A DNA stretch of 64,000 nucleotides from Paraburkholderia sp. CNPSo 3274. GTDB lineage: Bacteria > Pseudomonadota > Gammaproteobacteria > Burkholderiales > Burkholderiaceae. The position numbers and the translations under genes are program-made. The notes below the pieces were generated by a model. It ran no database searches and was not told the DNA's origin. It worked only from the letters and a program-made list of their open reading frames with translations. Every line of letters begins with the position of its first letter. Within the stretch, counting starts at the first letter, position 1. Positions 27,208 through 35,021 of the stretch are shown piece by piece. The stretch lies in the NCBI RefSeq assembly GCF_024206475.1, contig NZ_JAMBPR010000042.1, positions 17,064 to 81,063 of the forward strand. Reading direction: 5' to 3'.

Positions 27208-27439
27208 GGCGCGCGCGCCTTAGCGAATCACGGACGCCGACTTCGCCGGCGTCCGCGCGCTTGATAGCGCTTGCCAGCCGCTGTTCGAGCGCATGAATCT
27301 GCGGGCGGTCTTTCGGGTAGTAATCGAAATGGACCATCATGACCGGCCCCGGCGGCTTCTGCGCCGGTTGCACTGCGGCGCTGCCCGCGGCGAGTGCGAT
27401 GCCTGGCAACGTGGCGAGTGTTTTTCGGCTTTTCGGCAT
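27176..27439 (-). CDS. Small exported protein, possibly truncated
   Basis: From the ATG at 27439 an 87-residue frame begins with a signal-like stretch (KTLATLPGIALAAGSAAVQ) and continues PPGPVMMVHFDYYPKDRPQIHALEQRLASAIKRADAGEV, quoted here in two pieces: PPGPVMMVHFDYYPKDRP and IHALEQRLASAIKRADAGEV. The second part resembles small proteins of pattern ALExxLxxAIxxAxxGExDG, which normally run on for about 30 residues. Here the frame enters a GC palindrome and ends in Arg-rich residues, so the C-terminus may be lost. It overlaps the lipoprotein gene tail to tail. Confidence 0.5.
   Translation of the reverse strand: MPKSRKTLATLPGIALAAGSAAVQPAQKPPGPVMMVHFDYYPKDRPQIHALEQRLASAIKRADAGEVGVRDSLRRARLRAWDDIRSG
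27204..27255. terminator. Convergent hairpins after the lipoprotein gene
   Basis: A 20-bp perfect palindrome (27204-27223) begins in the lipoprotein stop codon. It is followed by a second hairpin (CGGACGCCG, 27231-27239, pairing with CGGCGTCCG, 27247-27255). Neither has a T-run, so termination is only likely. Confidence 0.4.
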
Positions 27440-27538
27440 GGGTGGATAGCGTCCGCGAGACAAGGTGCGATGTTCGCATATCGAAGGGGCGGCATGGGGC
27501 GGCGGCGCTTCGCGTTATCATTGACCCCATCAAAGAAA

Positions 27539-27564
27539 GGTCCAGCCGGGTCCAACCCGGTCCA
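27539..27564. promoter_or_regulatory. Triple GGTCCA repeat before the first IclR gene
   Basis: GGTCCA occurs at 27539, 27549 and 27559, exactly ten bases apart, 17 bases before the IclR start. Phased direct repeats on one helix face suggest a regulator-binding site. Confidence 0.4.
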
Positions 27565-27580
27565 CCCATTCAAGCCGCTC

Positions 27581-28558
27581 ATGGTCACTAAACAAAACAC
27601 AGGCCCCGTGCGTCGCAGCGCCGGGCCGGGCAAGCGCACAGCGCTGCCTGCCGAGGAGACCACAGCCGACGCGGATGCCGCCGGTTCGAATCCCGAAGCG
27701 AATCCCGAAGCGGACGACGAGGGCGTGGGCGCGTCCACTTATCTCGTGCCGGGCCTCGAGCGCGGCCTGCGCATTCTCGCCGAATTCTCGGCGCGCGAGC
27801 CCGTGCTGGGCGCGCCCGAACTTTCGCGGCGCATCGGCATTCCGCGCACGACCACGTTTCGCCTCTTGCAGACGCTCGAAGCGCTCGGCTTCATCGAGCG
27901 CGCCAACGGTGACCGGCAATATCGGCTGAGCGTGGCGGTGCTGCGCCTCGGCTTCGAATATCTTAGTTCGCTCGAACTGACCGACTTCGGCACACCGCTG
28001 CTGGAGCGCCTGCGCGACGCGACAGGCCTCAGCACCCATCTGTTGATTCGCGACGGGCGCGACGTGGTTTTCGTGGCGAAGGCGCAAACGCGTGAGCCAA
28101 TGTTCAGCTCCGTGAAGGTTCACGTGGGCACGCGCTTGCCCGCGCACGCCACCGTGCATGGCCAGGTGCTGATGGGCGACCTCACGCTCGCCGAACTGCG
28201 CACGCTTTACCCCGAGAAACAGCTCGAACGTTACACGGAGCGCACACCCGCGACCGTCGCCGATCTCTATGCGCGCGTGCGCGAGTTCGCGCAGCAGGGC
28301 TATGCGGTGAGCGAAGCGTCGTTCGAAACCGGCATCTCGGTGGTGAGCGCGCCGGTGAGGGATCAGTCGGGCCGTATCGTGGCGGCGCTCACGGCAACCG
28401 TGCCGCGATCGGACATCGGCGAGGCCGAGCGCGCACCGCTCGTCGCCGCCGCGTGCGCCGCAGCGATCGACCTTTCGGCGCGGCTCAATTACCGGCCCGC
28501 GGCGAGCGACCCCACTGCGGCACAGGCCGCGCGCACCCGCAATTCGCACGCGATCTGA
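27581..28558 (+). CDS. IclR-family transcriptional regulator (copy 1)
   Basis: The 325-residue protein starts with a disordered, Ala/Glu/Pro-rich tail of about 50 residues. The IclR winged helix follows (YLVPGLERGLRILAEF, LGAPELSRRIGIPRTTTFRLL) and then the effector domain (HLLIRDGRDVVFVAKAQ, GTRLPAHATVHGQVLMG, GYAVSEASFETGISVVSAPV). It is closely similar along its whole core to the IclR protein at 34149. The upstream frame is open, but residues before MVTKQ are not family-like. It faces the porin gene tail to tail and is one of two candidates to bind the GTTCC-N6-GGAAC palindromes. Confidence 0.9.
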   Translation: MVTKQNTGPVRRSAGPGKRTALPAEETTADADAAGSNPEANPEADDEGVGASTYLVPGLERGLRILAEFSAREPVLGAPELSRRIGIPRTTTFRLLQTLEALGFIERANGDRQYRLSVAVLRLGFEYLSSLELTDFGTPLLERLRDATGLSTHLLIRDGRDVVFVAKAQTREPMFSSVKVHVGTRLPAHATVHGQVLMGDLTLAELRTLYPEKQLERYTERTPATVADLYARVREFAQQGYAVSEASFETGISVVSAPVRDQSGRIVAALTATVPRSDIGEAERAPLVAAACAAAIDLSARLNYRPAASDPTAAQAARTRNSHAI

Positions 28559-28594
28559 GGCGAGGTTCAGGCACGGCGCCCGAAGGCGCCGCGA

Positions 28595-29668
28595 TCAGAA
28601 CGAGTGATGAATGCCTGCGAGCACAATCGCCTGATTGCGCCCGCTCGACACGCCCGCGGTGAAAAAGGCCGCCTGTGCTTCGGAGTTGGCGTGCTGGTAA
28701 AGCGCGTTGACATAGATCTGCGTGCTCTTCGAAAGCGAATACACGTCGCCGATCATCGCCTGGGTCCAGCGGCGGCCGGAAAGCGTGGACGTCGCCGCGC
28801 CGCCCACGACGGCGTTGGCCGTCGTGAACTGGTAGTTCGCACCGGCGTCGTAGCTCTGGAACGTGTCGGAGTAGCCATTGGACTGCAGCTTCGTGCGCGT
28901 GTAGAGCCCGTGTACGAGCAGCTTGCCGAATGAGTACGACGCGCCCACGCCCATGTTCTCGACCTTGTCGGCGATATAGGTGGCCGCTGGTTGACCCTGG
29001 AACTCCGTGATGCCGGTAGTCGCTATCGACACCGAGCGGTCGTGTTCGTTCGACCACGACGCGCCAGCCTTGAATGGACCGTTAGCATAACTGAGCGAAA
29101 AGCTCATCGTTCTGCCGGTCGAAAAGTTCGTGGTATTGCCGAAGCCGAACATCGCGCCTGCCGTGAAACCGTAAAAGCTCGGCGAACGATATTTGACGGA
29201 GTTGTTGTAAGGCACGACGCCCGTATCCGCCAACTGGTCGATGTTGCCCGGGTGGAACGCGTACCAGCTTGCCGCGAGATAAGCCGTGCTGAACGGACTG
29301 AGTGTGTCGAACGAGAACGGCGTTTGATTGCCCAGCGTGAGCGTGCCGAACTGCTCCGAATTCAGGCCCACATACGCCTGGCGATTGAATAGCGTGTTGG
29401 CCTTCGCCATCGCGCCCGTATTGGTGTAGAAGCCGTTTTCCAGCTGGAAGATCGCCTTGAGGCCCCCGCCCAGATCTTCCTGGCCGCGCAGGCCCCAGCG
29501 GTCGGGCTGTGTGTTGCCCTGCTCCATCATCCACTTCGAGTGACCCCCTACGTTGCTGACGTAGGCCACGCCCGCATCCAGACTGCCATAAAGCGTGACG
29601 CTGCTTTGCGCCCATGCAGACGAGACGGCGCAAAGGCCCGTCAACCCCGCGGCAATGAAATGCTTCAA
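28595..29668 (-). CDS. Outer-membrane porin, OpcP type (copy 1)
   Basis: The 357-residue trimeric porin has a signal peptide (KHFIAAGLTGLCAVSSAWA) followed by the mature start QSSVTLYGSLDAGVAYVSN. The motif RWGLRGQEDLGGGLKAIFQLENGF is present (in pieces RWGLRGQEDLGGG, AIFQLENGF), and the protein ends in the C-terminal Phe of outer-membrane barrels (GIHHSF). No ATG exists at the expected start; TTG at 29668 sits seven bases after AGGAG. A promoter and an imperfect copy of the IclR-type palindrome lie upstream. It probably admits the substrate of the neighbouring oxygenase operon. Confidence 0.92.
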   Translation of the reverse strand: MKHFIAAGLTGLCAVSSAWAQSSVTLYGSLDAGVAYVSNVGGHSKWMMEQGNTQPDRWGLRGQEDLGGGLKAIFQLENGFYTNTGAMAKANTLFNRQAYVGLNSEQFGTLTLGNQTPFSFDTLSPFSTAYLAASWYAFHPGNIDQLADTGVVPYNNSVKYRSPSFYGFTAGAMFGFGNTTNFSTGRTMSFSLSYANGPFKAGASWSNEHDRSVSIATTGITEFQGQPAATYIADKVENMGVGASYSFGKLLVHGLYTRTKLQSNGYSDTFQSYDAGANYQFTTANAVVGGAATSTLSGRRWTQAMIGDVYSLSKSTQIYVNALYQHANSEAQAAFFTAGVSSGRNQAIVLAGIHHSF

Positions 29669-29795
29669 CTTTGGACTCCTGATCGTATGACGAAAAGCCG
29701 GAGGTGTTGATCCGGCATACCCAACCCGCGTGGCCAACCCACAGGCGGTGCGCGGCGCGCTTTCTGTCGGCAAGCGCTCGCACGTGGCTCCGTTT

Positions 29796-29810
29796 GTTCC
29801 ATATATGGTT
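29796..29810. promoter_or_regulatory. IclR-type palindrome, porin side (imperfect)
   Basis: GTTCC-ATATAT-GGTT has one perfect GTTCC arm and a degenerate second arm. It lies just downstream of the predicted porin transcription start, a position that fits repression. Confidence 0.5.
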
Positions 29811-29829
29811 AGACGTGCTGCCTATGGAA

Positions 29830-29858
29830 AGTATAGAGACTCTTGCGAGACGCCAAAA
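29830..29858 (-). promoter_or_regulatory. Putative porin promoter
   Basis: On the minus strand TTTTGG and TATACT are separated by 17 bases, a fair sigma-70 promoter. Transcription would start near 29823, about 155 bases before the porin TTG, leaving a long leader that includes the imperfect palindrome. Confidence 0.45.
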
Positions 29859-30080
29859 CACTTTTTTGGGACGGTGATTCCCCCAGGTGCGGCGCGGTGC
29901 CCGGTTGCGCCATACGCGTGTAAGTGCACGTGCCGTAAGCGTTTTGGCAACCAGAACGGCACCCTTGGCGACCTTTGCGATGTCATCTTGCAAGGTGCGC
30001 TCGGTATTTTCCCCAGGCACGCCGGATTTCTATTTTTTTCTTCCCAAGACCGTTTCATAATTGACCATACACGAACTACT

Positions 30081-30096
30081 GTTCCGTATATGGAAC
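30081..30096. promoter_or_regulatory. IclR-type palindrome before the Rieske operon
   Basis: GTTCC-GTATAT-GGAAC has perfect 5-bp arms. A TTGACC hexamer (30061-30066) lies 14 bases upstream of it, so the palindrome would overlap the -10 region. It is 25 bases before the first operon gene. Confidence 0.65.
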
Positions 30097-30120
30097 ATGG
30101 TTGAACGGGAAAGGTGACAA

Positions 30121-30435
30121 ATGGCTGAAGAATGGCGCTGCGCCGGGCATGCCGGCGATCTGACCGAAGACGGGCCGCTCGAATACAAACTCGACGGCAC
30201 GGAGATCGGCATCTACAGGGTGGGCGACGAGATCTACGCGCTGGAAAACGTCTGCCCACACGCTTACGCGTTGCTGACGCAAGGCTTCGTCGATGGCGAC
30301 ACCGTCGAATGTCCGCTGCACGAAGCCGTGTTCCATATCCCGACCGGCAAGTGCCTCAAGGAGCCCGGCGGCCGCGATCTGAAGAGGTACTCAGTGCGGC
30401 TCGCCGGTGAAGAAATCCAGATCAAGGTGGAATGA
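30121..30435 (+). CDS. Rieske-type ferredoxin
   Basis: A 104-residue [2Fe-2S] Rieske ferredoxin with ligands Cys45/His47 (VCPHAYALL) and Cys64/His67 (ECPLHEAVF). It should carry electrons from the FAD reductase at 40858 to the Rieske oxygenase at 30784, forming a three-component system with a separate reductase gene in the same operon. The length is normal for the BphF/CarAc-like group. It is the first gene after the operator. Confidence 0.94.
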   Translation: MAEEWRCAGHAGDLTEDGPLEYKLDGTEIGIYRVGDEIYALENVCPHAYALLTQGFVDGDTVECPLHEAVFHIPTGKCLKEPGGRDLKRYSVRLAGEEIQIKVE

Positions 30436-30436
30436 C

Positions 30437-30748
30437 ATGCGAGAAGTCCCCGTGAATTTCAATCCGTCGCTCAAGCCCTGGCTCGCGCCGCAACCGAACA
30501 ACGTCGCCGGCAAGGGCGTGATCGAACAGCCGGGCGAAGCGCAAAACCTGGTGTGGCAAACGCGCAAGGCCGAGCCCACGCAATACGAAAACGACTTCGG
30601 CGACGCGCTCGAACAGGTGTTCGAAGCGGGCGCCGCCGAACTCGAGGAAGTCGTGGCGGGCCTGAACCGCATCGGCTTTCGCACGCCCGAAGGCGCAGCA
30701 TGGAACGCCGAGCGCCTCGCCGCCGAATTCCGTCTGCTCGCCGAATGA
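30437..30748 (+). CDS. Small protein with recombinase-like HTH region
   Basis: The 103-residue product starts one base after the ferredoxin stop. Its first half (FNPSLKPWLAPQPNNVAG, QNLVWQTRKAEPTQYEN) is unlike any enzyme I know. The second half (VVAGLNRIGFRTPEGAAWN, ERLAAEFRLL) resembles the recombinase domain of large serine recombinases, which reads LNxxGxRTPxGxxW. There is no catalytic resolvase domain, so recombination is not its job. In this metabolic operon it may bind DNA or be a small partner of the oxygenase. Confidence 0.8.
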   Translation: MREVPVNFNPSLKPWLAPQPNNVAGKGVIEQPGEAQNLVWQTRKAEPTQYENDFGDALEQVFEAGAAELEEVVAGLNRIGFRTPEGAAWNAERLAAEFRLLAE

Positions 30749-30783
30749 GCCAGCGCAGCCAACACTGAATACGGAGACCCCAC

Positions 30784-31869
30784 ATGACGTCCCCCACGAT
30801 TGAAGCCGCAGGCGGCGCCGATCCCATCCGCGCCTATCTCGATCGCGGCATCAAGAACTACTGGTATCCCGTTGCCCCGAGCTGGCAAGTGGGCAACGCG
30901 CCCATCGGCATCACGCGCCTCGGCGAACAGATCGTGTTGTGGCGCGATCAGGACGGTCAGGTCCATGCGCTCGAAGACCGTTGCCCGCACCGCGGCGCAC
31001 GGCTGTCCCTCGGCTGGAACCTGGGCAACCGAGTGGCGTGCTGGTACCACGGCATCGAAGTCGATGGCGGGGGCACGGTGCAGAACGTGCCGGCCGTTTC
31101 GGCGTGCCCGCTCGAAGGGCAGAAGTGCGTGAAGTCGTATCCGGCGCAGGAGCATGCCGGCGCGGTGTTCCTGTGGTTCGGCGACGAAGCGCACAAGGAA
31201 GCCGCTCCGCTGCAATTGCCGGAGGAACTCGTTGGTGAGGAGTACGCAAGCTTTCTGTGCGTGTCGAACTGGAAGTGCAATTACCAGTACGCCATCGACA
31301 ACGTGATGGACCCGATGCACGGTGCGTATCTGCACGCCACCTCGCATTCGATGGCCGATGGCGACAAGCAGGCCGACATGCGCGTGCGCAAGACCGAATC
31401 CGGCCTCATGTTCGAAAAGGTCGGCCAGCGCGACGTCAACTTCGACTGGGTCGAACTGGGCGAAACCGGCTGCCTGTGGATGCGCCTGGCGATTCCGTAC
31501 AAGAAGAAGTTCGGCCCCGGTGGCAACTTCGGCATCATCGGCTTCGCCGTGCCGGTGGACGAAAACAACTGCCAGGTCTACTTCTGGCGCACGCGCAAGG
31601 TGCAGGGCTGGCAGCGCGACGCATGGCGCTTCATGTATCGCAATCGTCTGGAAGGTCTGCATTGGGCCGTGCTGGAGCAAGATCGCTACGTGCTGGAAAG
31701 CATGGCGCCGAACGCGCGCGATCACGAATTTCTCTATCAGCACGACGTCGGCATGACGCGTGTGCGCCGCATGCTGCGCCAGCGCGCCCAGCAGCACTTC
31801 GCCGAACTCGACGCGCTGCGCGCCCAGCCAGGCGCCAGCGCACACACCGCCGAGCATGGCCATGCATGA
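30784..31869 (+). CDS. Rieske non-haem iron ring-hydroxylating oxygenase, large subunit
   Basis: A 361-residue oxygenase with an N-terminal Rieske cluster (Cys67, His69, Cys86, His89 in RCPHRGARL and CWYHG). The catalytic domain has the mononuclear iron motif DNVMDPMHGAYLH: bridging Asp176, His179 and His184. The length and the single-subunit layout (no beta subunit gene) fit the VanA/CarAa/dicamba-like class rather than the naphthalene class. It should hydroxylate an aromatic or N-heterocyclic substrate using the ferredoxin at 30121. Substrate cannot be told. Confidence 0.93.
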   Translation: MTSPTIEAAGGADPIRAYLDRGIKNYWYPVAPSWQVGNAPIGITRLGEQIVLWRDQDGQVHALEDRCPHRGARLSLGWNLGNRVACWYHGIEVDGGGTVQNVPAVSACPLEGQKCVKSYPAQEHAGAVFLWFGDEAHKEAAPLQLPEELVGEEYASFLCVSNWKCNYQYAIDNVMDPMHGAYLHATSHSMADGDKQADMRVRKTESGLMFEKVGQRDVNFDWVELGETGCLWMRLAIPYKKKFGPGGNFGIIGFAVPVDENNCQVYFWRTRKVQGWQRDAWRFMYRNRLEGLHWAVLEQDRYVLESMAPNARDHEFLYQHDVGMTRVRRMLRQRAQQHFAELDALRAQPGASAHTAEHGHA

Positions 31870-32638
31870 CGCCACGTTCGCAGCGCAGGTCGCGCTCGCC
31901 GGGCGGCGGGTGGTCGTTACGGGCGGCGCACGCGGTCTGGGCGCGGCGTTCGTGAAGACGCTCGCAACGGCCGGCGCGCGCGTGACCTTCGGCGACGTGC
32001 TGGTCGAGGCGGGCGAAGCGCTCGCTCAGCAACTCGCTGCAGCCGGGCATGACGTTGCCTTCGCGCCGCTCGATCTCGCGCAACCGGCAAGCATCGCCGC
32101 ATTCGTCGATGCCGCCGCGCAGCGTATGGGGGGCGTCGACGCGCTCATCAACAACGCGGCGATCACGAACTCGGGCGGCAAACTCGCGCACGAAGTGAGC
32201 GTAGAGACGTGGGACGCGGTGATGGACGTGAACGTGCGCGGCACCTGGCTCATGTGCGCGGCAGCGCAGCGCTGGTTGCGCGAGTCGGGCCGCGGCGCGA
32301 TCGTCAACATCGCTTCCGATACGGCACTGTGGGGCGCGCCCAAACTGCTCGCCTACGTGGCGAGCAAGGGCGCCGTGATCGCGATGACACATTCGCTCGC
32401 GCGCGAGTTCGGCGCGGACGGCATTACCGTCAACGCCATTGCGCCCGGACTGACCGAAGTGGAGGCGACGGCCTACGTACCCGCCGAGCGCCATGCGTAC
32501 TACCTGGAAGGGCGGGCGCTGCGGCGCGCGCAGGTGCCCGAGGACGTGACGGGCCCGGTGCTGTTCCTGTTGTCCGACGCTGCGCGTTTCGTGACCGGAC
32601 AGTTGCTGCCGGTCAACGGCGGCTTCGTGATGAACTGA
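31862..32638 (+). CDS. SDR-family oxidoreductase (copy 1)
   Basis: A 258-residue short-chain dehydrogenase with the full set of motifs: TGGARGLG (20-27) for the dinucleotide, NNAAI (98-101 region), Ser152, Tyr165 and Lys169 (AYVASKG). It overlaps the oxygenase stop by 8 bases; ATG 31856 is an alternative start two codons upstream. In the operon it may oxidise a hydroxylated intermediate such as a dihydrodiol or an alcohol. Confidence 0.92.
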   Translation: MHDATFAAQVALAGRRVVVTGGARGLGAAFVKTLATAGARVTFGDVLVEAGEALAQQLAAAGHDVAFAPLDLAQPASIAAFVDAAAQRMGGVDALINNAAITNSGGKLAHEVSVETWDAVMDVNVRGTWLMCAAAQRWLRESGRGAIVNIASDTALWGAPKLLAYVASKGAVIAMTHSLAREFGADGITVNAIAPGLTEVEATAYVPAERHAYYLEGRALRRAQVPEDVTGPVLFLLSDAARFVTGQLLPVNGGFVMN

Positions 32639-32683
32639 TTTCGTAGAACTGACGATACGTTCGAAAGAACCCAAGGAGAAAAC

Positions 32684-33220
32684 ATGGCCGATGCCGATAT
32701 CGAGCGCAAGTCGTGGGACCGCCCCGCCGACGCGAGCTTTGACGACTGGATGAACACGCGCGTGGCGCGCTTCGAAACGCGCCGCTACGACTGGGACGCG
32801 CTGAAGTTCCAGGCCGACTACGACCCGAAGTACCGCCGCGCGCAAATGCGCTATGTGGGCACGGGCGGCACGGGCGTCGCGAAGGACGTCAACACCGTGC
32901 CCGCTGGCGGCTTCACGTTCTCGACCATGGTGATTCCGGCCGGCAACATCGGCCCGAGCCATATCCATATCGATGTCGAAGAGATTTTTTTCGTGCTGCG
33001 CGGCAAGATGAAGGTCGTCTGCGAGAAGGACGGCGAGACGTGGGAAGCCGTGCTGGGCGAACGCGACCTGATTTCGGTGCCGCCGGGCGTGTACCGCACG
33101 GAAATCAACGTGGGCGAAGAGGACGCGCTGATGTGCGTGATGCTCGGCTCGTCGAAGCCCATCACGCCGACGTATCCGCCCGACTCGCCGCTCGCGAAGA
33201 TCAAGCGCGAGATGAAGTAA
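32684..33220 (+). CDS. Cupin-domain protein
   Basis: A 178-residue single-cupin protein. GPSHIHIDVEEIFFVLRGKMKV supplies metal ligands His93, His95 and Glu99 or Glu100 (quoted pieces: GPSHIHIDVEE, FFVLRGKMKV), and the second cupin motif is ISVPPGVYRTEINVG. An N-terminal extension of about 75 residues is polar with several Asp and Arg. AAGGAGA precedes the ATG. It may be a small metal-dependent dioxygenase or isomerase of the pathway; function not assignable. Confidence 0.85.
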   Translation: MADADIERKSWDRPADASFDDWMNTRVARFETRRYDWDALKFQADYDPKYRRAQMRYVGTGGTGVAKDVNTVPAGGFTFSTMVIPAGNIGPSHIHIDVEEIFFVLRGKMKVVCEKDGETWEAVLGERDLISVPPGVYRTEINVGEEDALMCVMLGSSKPITPTYPPDSPLAKIKREMK

Positions 33221-33249
33221 GCGACACAGCCGCAACCCGATCCAAAGCC

Positions 33250-34152
33250 ATGAACGACACGACCAACACTGCAGCCTCGTCGGCCGCCACGCTCGAAACG
33301 CGGCTCGCGCGCTTTGCACCGCGTAGTGCACGAGCGGGCGAGTTCAGCGTGAGTTATCGCGAAGCCGTGGGAGAGGGAGGTAAGGAGGCGCTGCCGCTCG
33401 TGCTCCTGCATGGCATCGGCTCCGGCGCGGCTTCCTGGGTGCAGCAGTTCGAAGCGCTCGGCGGCGCGCGCCGCGTGCTCGCGTGGGACGCGCCGGGTTA
33501 CGGTGCATCCACGCCGGTCGCGAGCGCGTCGCCAGTCGCTGCGGACTATGCGCGCGTGCTGGTGGACTGGCTCGACGCGCTGCACATCGCGCGTTGCGCA
33601 CTGGTGGGCCATTCGCTCGGCGCGATCATGGCAGGAGCGTTTGCCGCCGCGCATCCCGAACGCGTGGCCGGTTTGCTGCTGATCTCGCCGGCCGGTGGCT
33701 ATGGCGCCGCCGATGCGACCGTGCGCGCGCAAAAGCGCGACGCGCGCCTGGCCATGCTTGCCGAACTCGGTGCGCAGGGGCTCGCGCAAAAGCGCAGCGC
33801 GAACATGCTTTCGCCGCACGCCGACGACGCCGCACGCGCCTGGGTGCGCTGGAACATGGCGCGCATCGTGCCGCACGGTTACGCCCAGGCCACGCATCTG
33901 CTCGCGAACGCCGATCTCGCCGCCGACCTCGCGCGTTGCGTGGGCCGGGTGCCGATGGCCGTCGCGGTCGGTGCGCAAGACACGATTACGCCGCCCGAGG
34001 CCTGCGAGCAGCTCGCGCAGATCGCCCACGCGCCGTTCCATACCGTGCCGCACGCGGGCCACGCGGGCTACATCGAACAACCGCTGGCTTATAGCACGCT
34101 GATCGAATTCACGCTGAACCGTACATTCAGTACTACGGAGCTAAAGGCATGA
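33250..34152 (+). CDS. Alpha/beta hydrolase (meta-cleavage-product hydrolase-like)
   Basis: The 300-residue hydrolase has LLHGIGSGAASW (oxyanion hole), nucleophile Ser122 in VGHSLGAIMAG, Asp244 in GAQDTITPP and base His271 in HAGHAGYIEQP. This fits the MhpC/BphD C-C hydrolases, which split ring-cleavage products, and an extradiol dioxygenase is present in the same operon. Ester hydrolysis is an alternative. Its stop overlaps the next start in an ATGA. Confidence 0.88.
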   Translation: MNDTTNTAASSAATLETRLARFAPRSARAGEFSVSYREAVGEGGKEALPLVLLHGIGSGAASWVQQFEALGGARRVLAWDAPGYGASTPVASASPVAADYARVLVDWLDALHIARCALVGHSLGAIMAGAFAAAHPERVAGLLLISPAGGYGAADATVRAQKRDARLAMLAELGAQGLAQKRSANMLSPHADDAARAWVRWNMARIVPHGYAQATHLLANADLAADLARCVGRVPMAVAVGAQDTITPPEACEQLAQIAHAPFHTVPHAGHAGYIEQPLAYSTLIEFTLNRTFSTTELKA

Positions 34153-35021
34153 CCCCCGACGTCGAAGAAGACCGCAACGACGCCAGCTACCGCGTGCCCG
34201 GTCTGGAGCGCGGCTTGCGCATACTGACCGAATTCTCGCCGCGCGAGCCGGTGCTCGACGCGCCCGAACTGTCGCGCCGCCTGGGCATTCCGCGCACCAC
34301 GGTGTTTCGTCTCCTGCAAACGCTCGAATCGCTGGGCTTTCTGGAGCGCGCCGACCGCGACCGCAACTATCGCCTCGGCGTCGCCGTGCTGCGTCTCGGC
34401 TTCGAATACCTCAGCTCGCTCGAACTCACCGACCTCGGCCTGCCGTTGATCGAGGCGCTGCGCGACGCGACGGGACTGACCGCGCATATCGTGATTCGCG
34501 ACGGACGCGACATCGTATTCGTCGCCAAGGCGCAGAGCCACGCGCCCATTTTCAGCTCGGTGAAGGTGAACGTCGGCACGCGCCTGCCGGCGCACGCCAC
34601 GACTCACGGCCAGGTGCTGATGGGCGATCTCACACTCGGCGAACTGCGCGCGCTTTATCCGGAGCCGCGGCTGGAACGCTTCACGCCCTCCACGCCGGAG
34701 ACAGTCGAGGCGCTCTTCGAGCGCATTCGCGAAGACGCCGAGCGCGGCTATGCCGTGAGCGAATCGTCGTTCGAGCGCGGCATCTCCGTGGTGTCGGCGC
34801 CCGTGCGCAACGACACGGGCCGCATTGCCGCCGTGGTGACGACGACCATTCCGCGCCCCGGCATCGACGCGCAACTGCTCGACGGGGGCTTGATCGAGAA
34901 GGTGCGCCACACAGCCGGCGAACTCTCGAAGCGCCTGAATTATCGGCCTCAGACCGGGGCTCAAACCCGGCCGCAGACGTCCAGGGGTGCGCCCTACATG
35001 AAAGCATTGGGGATCAAATGA
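34149..35021 (+). CDS. IclR-family transcriptional regulator (copy 2)
   Basis: A 290-residue IclR regulator: HTH in YRVPGLERGLRILTEF and LDAPELSRRLGIPRTTVFRLL, then the effector-binding domain (HIVIRDGRDIVFVAKAQ, GTRLPAHATTHGQVLMG, YAVSESSFERGISVVSAPV). It is a clear paralogue of the protein at 27581. It sits inside the operon, overlapping the genes on both sides by 4 bases, so it is made together with the enzymes it may control. The palindrome before the operon is a likely autoregulatory target. Confidence 0.92.
   Translation: MTPDVEEDRNDASYRVPGLERGLRILTEFSPREPVLDAPELSRRLGIPRTTVFRLLQTLESLGFLERADRDRNYRLGVAVLRLGFEYLSSLELTDLGLPLIEALRDATGLTAHIVIRDGRDIVFVAKAQSHAPIFSSVKVNVGTRLPAHATTHGQVLMGDLTLGELRALYPEPRLERFTPSTPETVEALFERIREDAERGYAVSESSFERGISVVSAPVRNDTGRIAAVVTTTIPRPGIDAQLLDGGLIEKVRHTAGELSKRLNYRPQTGAQTRPQTSRGAPYMKALGIK

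Larger units (their letters stand above)
29669..30120. other. Divergent control region porin / Rieske operon
   Basis: These 450 bases between the divergent porin and the 14-gene operon hold a sigma-70-like promoter for the porin, two related palindromes (29796-29810 and 30081-30096) and AT-rich stretches. I see no supported gene. Confidence 0.7.

Noticed and set aside
30437..30748. Remnant of a mobile element (recombinase-like residues)
   Set aside because: There is no resolvase catalytic domain, no repeats or attachment sites, and the gene is tightly spaced in an intact operon.
34118..34137. Inverted repeat CCGTA..TACGG before the second IclR gene
   Set aside because: It lies inside the hydrolase coding sequence with genes overlapping by 4 bases, so a separate promoter there is doubtful.
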